From Myxococcales bacterium (GTDB lineage Bacteria > Myxococcota_A > Polyangia > Polyangiales > Houyiibacteriaceae): a DNA stretch of 37,220 nt. Positions 16,914 through 25,100 of the stretch are shown here, piece after piece (the first letter of the stretch is position 1; each line of letters opens with the position of its first letter). The notes under the pieces are model-generated. The model ran no database searches. It worked only from the letters and a program-made list of their open reading frames with translations, and was not told where the DNA came from. The stretch spans positions 298,695 through 335,914 of the forward strand of contig JAOTYL010000003.1 of NCBI GenBank assembly GCA_029861865.1. Direction: 5' to 3'. Both the position numbers and the translations under genes were made by a program.

Positions 16914-18506
16914 ATGAGGGTCAAGCCACACCGGCCACCTGGGCCGGCGAAGCTCCCACTGCTCGGGGACTGCGTGGCGTTTGGGCGCGATCCTCACGGC
17001 TTCTTGCTCGAGGCTGCCTCGCATGGACCGCTTGCGACGTTGCGGCTCTTTTCCCGACCTTTCTACTTGGTGTCGTCGCCGGTGTTGGTCCAACAGGGCC
17101 TCGTTCATCGAAGCCGTAGCATGCGCAAGGACGATGGTTTGTTCGATCTCATACGTCGCGCTCTCGGCAATGGTCTCGTGACGAGCGAGGACCCTCTGTG
17201 GCGTCGTCAACGAAAGTTCATGGCGCATGCATTCACGCCAGCGCGAGTGGAGCAGTATGCCGACAAGATGGTCGATGCGGCGCTCGGAACGCTGAGCCAA
17301 TGGTCCGAGGGCCAGTCCGTCGAGCTTCACGAAGAGATGGCAGAGATCGCGCTAGAAGCGGTTTCGAATGCGCTGTTCGATCTATCGTTGCGCCGTCAGG
17401 CCCACAACGTGTTCCGTTCGATGCACGCGATCGGAGACTTTTTCGTCGAGGCGTTTGCAAGCCCGATTGCGCTCCCCCATTGGTGGCCGTCTCCGAGAAA
17501 TTTCCGGTTCATTCGTGCATGCCGGGAGATGGACTCCGTCGTCGAAGGGATCATCGAGGAACGGCGTAAAGACAACCACGACCGCGGAGACCTCTTGAGC
17601 GCACTGCTTCTCGGCGTGCACGAAAACGGCGAGCACATGTCCGAGAAGCAGGTTCGCGATGAATGCATGACCATGCTCATTGCCGGTCATGAAACGACGG
17701 GTCTGACCCTCATGTACGCGATCGACCTTCTCGCACGCCACCCAGAGATCGAGACGAGAGTGCGTGAGGAGATCGACCAGGTCCTCGGCGGACGGCGCGC
17801 GACCGCCTCCGATCTCGACTCACTTACTCTGACGATGCAGGTTATCAAGGAGGCTTTGCGGCTCTATCCACCTGCTTGGATGACAGCGCGCGTGCTCATC
17901 GAAGAGACCGAGATCGGCGGCTATTCGCTGCCCGAGGGCTCTGCGCTGATGTTCTCTCCATGGGTCACGCATCGCGATCCACATGTCTTTCCGAATCCCG
18001 AAACGTTCGACCCGGATCGGTGGTCGCCCGAACGCGCCGCGAACATACCGAAGTTTGCTTTTTTTCCGTTTGGAGCAGGCCCGCGGGCCTGTATTGGAAA
18101 CCACTTCGCGATGACGAAGCTTGGCTTGATCCTCGCGACGTTGCTTCAACGCTGCCGCTTCGAGCTTGTTTCCCAGGCACCGATTCGCCTCGGCGTGTCG
18201 GCGACCCTGCGCCCGGCGCACGAGGTGTACGCCCGTGTCCACATGCGGGCCACTCGTCGATCTGGAATGCGCAGACCCTTTCGCTCGTCGCCGCACGCCG
18301 CAGTTCGTGTCCCGGCCGTGCGGGCGCGATCCGGCTCATCCCGACCGGCGCCGATTTCGAGCATCCCCCGTGGTGCCCGTCGTTCCAGTGTAGCCCAGCC
18401 CCCGGGATGCCCTTTCAGCGGAGGCGAGGCGTCCGCCCGCACCGCCTCAGACCGCGAGCAAGGCGATCCGCGCGATGACTCTCGTCGCGGGTCTAAGGGT
18501 CAGTAG
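16914..18506 (+). CDS. cytochrome P450 with a C-terminal extension
   Basis: 530-aa heme monooxygenase. Diagnostic elements are the I-helix oxygen motif AGHETT (residues 257-262), the K-helix ExxR in KEALRLYPP, the PERF-like segment FDPDRWSPER, and the heme loop FGAGPRACIG with the axial ligand C393. The catalytic fold ends near residue 445; the last ~80 residues are Arg/Ser/Pro-rich and absent from normal soluble P450s (about 400-460 aa). No N-terminal membrane anchor is seen, so it is probably cytoplasmic and needs ferredoxin or other redox partners not encoded here. ATG 16914 is preceded by GGGGGGA at good spacing; the frame is open upstream to 16734. It most resembles the fatty-acid/terpene type with ETT; the substrate is unknown. 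Confidence 0.92.
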   Translation: MRVKPHRPPGPAKLPLLGDCVAFGRDPHGFLLEAASHGPLATLRLFSRPFYLVSSPVLVQQGLVHRSRSMRKDDGLFDLIRRALGNGLVTSEDPLWRRQRKFMAHAFTPARVEQYADKMVDAALGTLSQWSEGQSVELHEEMAEIALEAVSNALFDLSLRRQAHNVFRSMHAIGDFFVEAFASPIALPHWWPSPRNFRFIRACREMDSVVEGIIEERRKDNHDRGDLLSALLLGVHENGEHMSEKQVRDECMTMLIAGHETTGLTLMYAIDLLARHPEIETRVREEIDQVLGGRRATASDLDSLTLTMQVIKEALRLYPPAWMTARVLIEETEIGGYSLPEGSALMFSPWVTHRDPHVFPNPETFDPDRWSPERAANIPKFAFFPFGAGPRACIGNHFAMTKLGLILATLLQRCRFELVSQAPIRLGVSATLRPAHEVYARVHMRATRRSGMRRPFRSSPHAAVRVPAVRARSGSSRPAPISSIPRGARRSSVAQPPGCPFSGGEASARTASDREQGDPRDDSRRGSKGQ

Positions 18507-18542
18507 ACTCCGCCAAGCGCCTAGACCCGTCTGGATAGCGTG

Positions 18543-18564
18543 TCCGTAGGGGGCATCCGTAGGG
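18543..18564 (+). repeat. direct repeat TCCGTAGGG x2, 13-base period
   Basis: TCCGTAGGG occurs at 18543-18551 and 18556-18564, about 90-110 bases upstream of the RTX protease start and just before leader copy A. It could be an activator-binding pair; no other copy was noticed near leader copies B and C. Confidence 0.4.
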
Positions 18565-18582
18565 AAAGCAACGGTCCTTGTA

Positions 18583-18675
18583 TTTCCGTTAATCACGGAT
18601 TTGCGCACTGCTACTAGAATTGCGATGCTCTAGAGATGGGGGATCCCGTAAGTGAGGGATAGATCAATTGCCCTG
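18583..18675 (+). promoter_or_regulatory. conserved leader element, copy A (promoter, ribosome site and signal-peptide start)
   Basis: Bases 18596-18675 match 21943-22022 without gaps at 62 of 80 positions, including ACTAGAATTGCGAT, CTCTAGA and GGATCCCG. The TAGAATTG box lies exactly 37 bases before the start codon in both. TTTCCGTT lies 32 bases upstream of TAGAATTG here and in copy C (22107). GGGGGA serves as ribosome site for GTG 18652, and CCGTtaatcACGG is a local inverted repeat. A sigma54-like -24 element is degenerate here (TGCTAC instead of TGGCAC). Confidence 0.65.
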
Positions 18676-21600
18676 CTCTTTTGGGCACTTGCTCTGTCTT
18701 GGCACGGGGGGGCCTCGGCCCAATGCTCGACCGCGGACCTCGACATGAACGGAGTGCCCGATGTGTGTCCCGCGGGGGCGAACTACATCGAAGGGACCGC
18801 CGCTGGGGAGACCCTCCGCGGCACCAACGGTGCGGACTGTATCTTCGGGCTTGGGGGCGACGACGACATTACCGGTCGCAACGGCGACGACTACATTTGT
18901 GCCGGGACTGGCGCCGACATCGTCAGCGCCGGCGGCGGCAACGACACGATCTACGGTGAGGCTGGCAACGATGAGCTCGATGGCGGCCAGGCGGACGATT
19001 TCGTCGAGGGTGGAGACGGCGACGATATAGTTGACGGCTCGTCGGGCGCGGACAGCCTCAATGGCGGCGCCGGGAACGACACGATCGACGGCGGTGGTGG
19101 CTCGGATTCCCTGACTGGTGAAGACGGCGATGACGTTCTCATTGGAAGTGGCGGCAATGATTCACTGAGCGGCGGCGATGGCGCGGACACTTTGGACGGA
19201 GGTGGCGGCACCGATAGCTGCGTCGAGGAGGTCCCGGGGACATCCGAGCGGCTGACGAGCTGCGAGACCGTGACCTACGCGTCGGTCGGTCGGTTCGATG
19301 TTGTCGAAAGTGGTCGAGGGGCCATGGTCACCTGGGAGACCACGACCGAGGTCGGGGTGGTTGCGTTTCGGCTGTGGCGGATCGAAGCCGACGGAACGCC
19401 GCGGTTTATTGAGGAGCTCGCTGCAGCGCCCGGGGGCGACCTGCACGGCGGCACCTATTTCGTGCGCGATGAGTCAGCGCCGGACGCTGAGATCACGTAC
19501 CTGCTCGAGGAGCGCACCATGGCAGGAGGAAGCGTCCGTCACGGGCCGTTCGTCCGCTCGCTGGATCCAGCACCGGCGAGTCATCCGTCTCGACTTTGGG
19601 TGGGGCGCTCGGGCCGCATTGCCCGGACAGTCCCGCTCCGACGGCTTCGCCGCGAGTGGCCGGCCGAATCGAGGGCTGCATTCCAGACGAAGAGCGAAGA
19701 CTCCCCGGATGCCGTCGAGCTCGTCGTCGATGCTCCGGGCGTGATCGAGGTCAGCGCCGAGGAGATCTCGGAGGTGCTTGGGCTTTCAGTCACGGAGATC
19801 GAAGCGTTGATCGACGAGGGTGGCCTCGACCTTCGTCTCGCCGGCACGCCGGTGCCCTGGCGGTCGGTCGGGGAGGGCGCGGGCATCCGCTTCGTGGCCG
19901 ACGACTCCCGCTCGCCGTTCACGCTCCTCAAACGATATCTGTTGTCGGTCGGTCCTGGGGTGCGCATGGAGACGCGTGAGCTCGTGCCCGCCAGCCAGGA
20001 AGCGCCGCACTCGTTTGTCGAAACCGCGCGGTTCGAGGAGAACGCATTCCCGGGGCTCACCGGCAATCCCGACCCGCGCAAGGACTTTTACTTCTGGCAT
20101 GCGCTGACCCCAGCGGCCGAGGTCACGATTTCCGTCGCGCTTCCGTCGCTGGCGACCCCGTCTGCGGTGGCGCTTCGCGTATTCGTGCACGGCGCCACCG
20201 ACCATCCCGAGCAAGCCCATCAAGTCGAGCTTCGGTGGAACGGTCAAAGCCTCGGCACCTTCGACCTGCTCGGGCGCAGGTCCCATGTGTTGGAGTTGCC
20301 CTTCGACGGTGTGGCCGCGACGGCTGACAACGAGCTCGTGATCGCGCAGCACGTCCTCGGTGTGGCGCTTCCGGTGGTGTACGTCGACGCGGTCGAGGTC
20401 GACTACCTGCGAGAAGCACGAGCCGAAGGGCCTTCGTTTCGGTTTGGCGGGAGCGCCGACGGCATGCACACGATCAACGGGCTCACTGAGGGTTCCGTCG
20501 ATCTTTACGACGTCACCGATGCGGGCTCTCCAGTGGCCTATGGAGAGACCGCGCTCGTCGCCGACGGCGAGACGTATCGCTTGAGCTTTACCGAGGCCAA
20601 CGCGACAGCTCGGTTCTTGGCAGCCGGCCTTGAGGCCGTGGCCTCTCCGACCGAGATGCGCCCGCATTTCGCTTCGACGCTTCGAGAAGCCGATCACGAT
20701 GAAAACTACATCATCGTAGCGGCCTCCCACCTCGTCGACGAGGCGCGAGCGTTAGCTGACCTCCGCGAGGCCGACGGTTATCGCGTGTTGCTCGTCGACA
20801 TCGACGAGATCTACTGGGCGTTCGCAGGCGGAGTCCCAGACCCCGCCGCGATTCGGTCGTTCTTCGTTCATGCATGGGAGACGTGGTCGAGCCCGCCACG
20901 CTATGCCGCGTTGGTGGGCGTCGGCACGTTCGACTACCGGGACTTGGGCGGTCTCGGCGGCAACTGGGTGCCGCCCATGCTCGCCCAGGCCGACGGCGGT
21001 CTCGTTGGCTCGGATTCGATGCTGGGTGATGTCGTTGGTGACGACGGCGTGCCCGAGATCGCGATCGGACGACTGCCGGTTGCTGATGGCGACGAGCTTG
21101 CGCAAGTGCTCGAAGCCACGCGGCGGTTCGAAGCCGAGCACGCCGAGATGGATGTGCTCGTCGCGTCCGATGACTCGGAGATGCGCGAGTTTGCGCACGC
21201 GACTCGACTCCTCCGCACATGGCTGCCCTTCGAGCGGACCCACGAGGTCGACCTCAACAAAGAGGCGCTCGAAGACGCCCGCGCTCGGCTCTTCGCCTTG
21301 TGGGAGAACTCGCTCAGTTGGGTGAGCTTCGTCGGGCACGGAGGCCTCGATCGGCTAGGGAACGAGGGCCTGCTCATGACCACCGACTTGCCGAGCCTGA
21401 GCGCGAACAGCAATCCTGTCCTGCTCGGCTGGACGTGCAACATCGCTCGCTTCGACATCCCTGGATTCCTCGCATTAGGCCACGCCTTGCTCGTTCAGGG
21501 AATGAGCCCCGCGGTCTTCAGCGCCACCGGCTGGTCCAACCACCACGATACCGAGACGCTTCGAGCCGAGCTCACCAAGGCCGCCTTCGTCTCGGATGCC

Positions 21601-21912
21601 GAAACGATCGGCGAAGCGATCCTTCGCGCCCACCGCGCCGCCTCGGACGCCCCCGTTCAGTTGCATCGGGTGTATGCGCTACTCGGCGATCCAGCGCTCC
21701 GCCTCCGCGCACCCACAGCCGATCGGGACTTGAACGATCCGAGCGCGAGCGGTGAGCCGGTCGCGGGCCAAGGAGATGAGGCAAGTTGGGGGAGCTCCGG
21801 CTGCCAAATCGGGCCCGAACGAGGGGCCGACCCGTGGTTTGGGGTCCTCGTCTTGGTCGCCGGTCTGTGGGTCTCATCGCGCCGTCGTCAGCCCCGCGCT
21901 GCGCAAAGGTAG
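18652..21912 (+). CDS. secreted C25 (gingipain-family) protease with N-terminal RTX repeats and MYXO-CTERM-like tail
   Basis: 1086-aa surface or secreted protease. A signal peptide (LLFWALALSWHGGASAQ) is followed by about nine RTX calcium-binding nonapeptides (GGxGxDxL type, for example GGAGNDTIDGGGGSDSL) over residues about 45-190. A beta-rich linker with a WETTTEVGVVAFRLWR segment comes next. The C-terminal peptidase C25 domain starts near residue 684 (NYIIVAASHL). The catalytic dyad can be placed: His896 in FVGHGGLD and Cys929 in LGWTCNIARF. The tail (Cys, then VLVLVAGLWV, then SSRRR) fits a MYXO-CTERM sorting signal. Start GTG 18652 matches ATG of the vestigial copy at 21999. From the linker onward it is homologous to the next large gene. 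A predatory or nutrient-scavenging role is inference. Confidence 0.88.
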   Translation: MRDRSIALLFWALALSWHGGASAQCSTADLDMNGVPDVCPAGANYIEGTAAGETLRGTNGADCIFGLGGDDDITGRNGDDYICAGTGADIVSAGGGNDTIYGEAGNDELDGGQADDFVEGGDGDDIVDGSSGADSLNGGAGNDTIDGGGGSDSLTGEDGDDVLIGSGGNDSLSGGDGADTLDGGGGTDSCVEEVPGTSERLTSCETVTYASVGRFDVVESGRGAMVTWETTTEVGVVAFRLWRIEADGTPRFIEELAAAPGGDLHGGTYFVRDESAPDAEITYLLEERTMAGGSVRHGPFVRSLDPAPASHPSRLWVGRSGRIARTVPLRRLRREWPAESRAAFQTKSEDSPDAVELVVDAPGVIEVSAEEISEVLGLSVTEIEALIDEGGLDLRLAGTPVPWRSVGEGAGIRFVADDSRSPFTLLKRYLLSVGPGVRMETRELVPASQEAPHSFVETARFEENAFPGLTGNPDPRKDFYFWHALTPAAEVTISVALPSLATPSAVALRVFVHGATDHPEQAHQVELRWNGQSLGTFDLLGRRSHVLELPFDGVAATADNELVIAQHVLGVALPVVYVDAVEVDYLREARAEGPSFRFGGSADGMHTINGLTEGSVDLYDVTDAGSPVAYGETALVADGETYRLSFTEANATARFLAAGLEAVASPTEMRPHFASTLREADHDENYIIVAASHLVDEARALADLREADGYRVLLVDIDEIYWAFAGGVPDPAAIRSFFVHAWETWSSPPRYAALVGVGTFDYRDLGGLGGNWVPPMLAQADGGLVGSDSMLGDVVGDDGVPEIAIGRLPVADGDELAQVLEATRRFEAEHAEMDVLVASDDSEMREFAHATRLLRTWLPFERTHEVDLNKEALEDARARLFALWENSLSWVSFVGHGGLDRLGNEGLLMTTDLPSLSANSNPVLLGWTCNIARFDIPGFLALGHALLVQGMSPAVFSATGWSNHHDTETLRAELTKAAFVSDAETIGEAILRAHRAASDAPVQLHRVYALLGDPALRLRAPTADRDLNDPSASGEPVAGQGDEASWGSSGCQIGPERGADPWFGVLVLVAGLWVSSRRRQPRAAQR

Positions 21913-21933
21913 CCTCCTCGAGCGGCTTTTTTA
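21909..21933 (+). terminator. weak intrinsic terminator after the RTX protease
   Basis: AGCC-N9-GGCT followed by TTTTTT begins at the stop codon of the RTX protease gene. The stem is only 4 bp with a CTCGAG-containing loop, so termination may be partial. Confidence 0.4.
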
Positions 21934-21942
21934 CATCAACAA

Positions 21943-22022
21943 CGGATTTGCACCCTGGCACTAGAATTGCGATACTCTAGACACAGAGGATCCCGCGAAT
22001 GCGGGAGAGAGCGATTGTCCTA
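21943..22022 (+). repeat. conserved leader element, copy B
   Basis: Second copy of the leader block found before the RTX protease (62 of 80 bases identical to 18596-18675, no gaps). It retains AGAGGA as ribosome site and the hairpin CCCGC-GAAT-GCGGG spanning the ATG at 21999. It carries the best sigma54-like promoter match in the window (21956-21970). It is followed by only 10 codons and a stop. Confidence 0.65.
21956..21970 (+). promoter_or_regulatory. sigma54-type promoter match TGGCAC-N5-TTGC
   Basis: TGGCACTAGAATTGC has GG and GC exactly 10 bases apart, as in the -24/-12 consensus (TGGCAC-N5-TTGCA/T; here G follows TTGC). A transcript would start around 21982, about 17 bases before ATG 21999, and could run on into the lectin-type protease gene at 22190. 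No other GG-N10-GC element of this quality was noticed in the intergenic regions. Confidence 0.5.
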
Positions 22023-22031
22023 GGTTTCTAG
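21999..22031 (+). pseudogene. vestigial 5' end of a third C25-protease paralog, or an 10-residue leader peptide
   Basis: ATG 21999 opens MRERAIVLGF and then stops at TAG 22029-22031. The RTX protease begins MRDRSIALLF, so seven of ten residues are identical or conservative and the alignment is continuous with the duplicated leader DNA. Downstream of the stop the sequence no longer resembles either protease. The simplest reading is the remnant left when a tandem paralog was lost by recombination. A retained short upstream ORF that influences the gene at 22190 is the alternative. Confidence 0.5.
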
Positions 22032-22106
22032 GGAATCCGGCAGGCGAGAACCTTCGTGAAAGCCGACACCTACCGCTTGGCACCCCAGGCCATCCGGATA
22101 TCCATT

Positions 22107-22189
22107 TTTCCGTTTATATTTCATTTGCACAGTATAAGTAGAATTGTTTACACTCCATATATGAGGAGCCTCGCATATAAGGACCCGCG
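22107..22189 (+). promoter_or_regulatory. conserved leader element, copy C (diverged)
   Basis: TTTCCGTT (22107) and TAGAATTG (22139) are spaced 32 bases apart exactly as in copy A, with ATTTGC(A/G)CA in between. The distance to the start codon is 51 instead of 37 bases. The sigma54-like -24 is lost (TATAAG) and the region is AT-rich with TATATG/CATATAA, so a different promoter type may have evolved. AAGGA lies 8 bases before ATG 22190. Confidence 0.5.
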
Positions 22190-25100
22190 ATGAGGGCTGG
22201 ATGGGTTGCCAGCGCTTTGTGTGCATTTGCCGTGTCGTGGCATGCGGATGCGTCTGCCCAATGTAGCGGGGGCGGCACGCGCGGTGCGTTTGGCAGCTCA
22301 GAGTACATTTTCTGCCAGATCGGGACCGACTGGAACGCGGCCAAAGTCGACTGCGAAACCGGTGGGACCGACTGGAGTCTCACCCGGATCGATCACGCGT
22401 ACGAAAACAATTTCGCGCGAGGGCTTGGGGCCGGTAACGCCTGGATGGGCGCGAGCGACCAGGTCACCGAGGGGCAATGGGTGTGGCCGGATGGCGCGCA
22501 GTTCTGGCAAGGAGACGACGGGGGCTCAGCGGTGGGTGGGCTCTACAACAACTGGGACACCAATAACGAAGAGCCCGGCTCGGGCGACTGTGGCCGCATG
22601 GACACTGCCAGCACTTGGGATGCCCGCGGTTGCAGTAACCCGTACGCCTACATTTGCGAGGGGCCTCCGGTCTGCGGTAACGGCGTCCGAGGCGCCGGCG
22701 AAGAATGCGACGATGGCAATACCGCGGATGGCGATGGCTGCAGCGCCACGTGCACGCTTGAAGGGCCTCCCGTGTGCGGTGACGGATTCATTTGGGAGGG
22801 CGAAGCGTGCGATGACGATAACACCGCCAGCGGCGACGGATGCAGCAGCACCTGCGAAGTCGAGGTTGGCTTCACATGTACCGGTCAGCCCTCCCAGTGC
22901 ACCGCGATCTGCAGCGGGGGACTCACGTGGAAAAGAGGCCTGACGACGACCGAGTACCTCTATTGCAATCTCACCACCAACGGTGCGTCCGCGCGGGAGG
23001 CCTGCGACGGCATAGGTCCTGGCTGGTCGCTGACCCGCATCGACGATGTCGATGAAAACACCTATGTCACAGGCTTTTCGGGCTCGGCAAAGTGGATCGG
23101 CGCCAACGATGGCGCGGTTGAAGACACCTGGGTGTGGCCCGATGGCGAGCAGTTTTGGCAAGGCGACGAAAACGGCTCACCCGTCGGAGGCCTCTACAAC
23201 AACTGGAACAGCGGTCAGCCGAACAACATTAGCAATCAGGACTGCGCCGAGATGCAGAGCTCGGGTGGCTGGACCGACATCTCATGCACCAGTACCCGCC
23301 GGTACGTGTGTGAGGGCCCCCCCATCTGCGGAAATGGCGTGGTGGCCACGCCCGAGGAGTGCGACGACGGCAATACGGCCGATGGTGATGGTTGCAGCGC
23401 GACGTGCACGCTCGAGGCCCCCCCGCCGTGCGGGGACGGTCGGATTTGGCTCGGCGAGGAGTGCGACGACGGGGACGGCCTCGGTGGCGACGGATGCAGC
23501 TCCACCTGTCAGATCGAGCCCGGGTACACCTGCACCGGAGAGCCATCGACCTGCACGCCCGTCTGCAGCGGCAGCTTCGACTGGCGCAGCCAGATGGGCT
23601 CTACGACGACCGAGTATTTTCTGTGCGAAGAATCGATTACTGCAGTTGAGGCCGAGACGATTTGCGAGGGGCTTGGTTCGGGGTGGACGCTCACGCGGAT
23701 CGACGACGCGACCGAAAACACCTACATCGACGGACTCATCGGAGAACACCTTTGGATCGGTGGACAGGATGAGGCCGTCGAAAGCGCATGGCGCTGGCGC
23801 GATGGGGATCAGTTCTGGTCGGGTGACGAGAATGGCTCTCCGGTCGGTGGGCTCTACACCAACTGGGACCCGGGCCAGGAGCCCGACGGCGGCACCGACG
23901 AAAACTGCGCACGACAAGAGGACGGCGGTTTATGGCAAGACCGAGACTGCACCGATACCAACCGGTTCGTCTGTGAGGGTCCGCCGATCTGCGGAAACGG
24001 CGTGACAACGACCCCAGAAGAATGCGACGACGGCAATACGGCCGATGGTGATGGCTGTAGCGCGACCTGCACCCTCGAGGGCCCAGCACCGTGCGGGGAC
24101 GGTCGGATTTGGCTCGGAGAAGAGTGTGACGACGGGGACGCCCTCGGTGGCGACGGATGCAGCTCTACGTGTCAGGTCGAGCCAGGCTATACGTGCACCG
24201 GAGAGCCGTCGACCTGCACGCCTATTTGCACCGGCAACTTCGAGTGGCGCAGCCGGATGGGCTCGACGACGACCGAGTATTTCCTCTGCGAGCAATCGCA
24301 TACCGCGAGTGCTGCAGAGACGATTTGCGAGGGACTTGGCCCGGGCTGGTCGCTGACCCGCATCGACGATGTCGATGAAAATACCTACGTCGCGGGCTTT
24401 TCGGGCTCTGCGAAGTGGATCGGCGCCAACGACCAAGGTACCGAGGGAGTGTGGGTTTGGCCCGATGGTGCGCAGTTTTGGCAAGGCGACGAAAACGGTT
24501 CACCCGTCGGAGGCCTCTACAACAACTGGAATAGTGGTCAGCCGAACAACTGGAACGGCACCCAAGACTGCGCCGAAATGCAAAGCTCGGGCGGCTGGAC
24601 CGACATCTCATGCACCAGTACGCGCCAGTACGTGTGCGAGGGTCAGCCGATCTGCGGAAATGGCGCGGTGGCGATGCCAGAGCTCTGTGACGACGGCAAT
24701 ACCATGGATGGCGATGGCTGTAGCTCGAGCTGCACCGTCGAGTCGAGCTACGAATGCTTCTTGCCAGATGACCTGGGGACGCCGAGCGTCTGCCAGATCT
24801 CGGCCGATGTGGTGGTTGGGCGCGTCGAGCTCCTCGAGGTGCGCGGAAGGCCAGTGCTGCAATGGGAAACGACATCACAAAGTGGCACGCTCGGCTTTGT
24901 TGTGTCGCGGCAAGTCCGGCATGGATGGAAGCCGCTTCACGAGGGGATTCTCTTGGCGCTTCCCGGTGCACCTCAGGGAGGCGTCTACAGCCTGCAGGAC
25001 ACCGGTGCGTCCATCCGCCGACCTGTGAGCTATCGACTCGAAGAGATCGAAATCGACGGCGCACGAAAGCCGATCGGTGAGTGGCAGTTGGTCGCACGCC

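Noticed and set aside
18820-19220. Short-period repeats that might suggest a CRISPR or satellite
   Set aside because: They encode RTX nonapeptides in frame; there are no conserved palindromic repeats with unique spacers.
21814-21827. Partial resemblance to the regulon palindrome (CCCGAACGAGGGG)
   Set aside because: Lies inside a coding region, lacks the left arm base pattern and has no promoter nearby.
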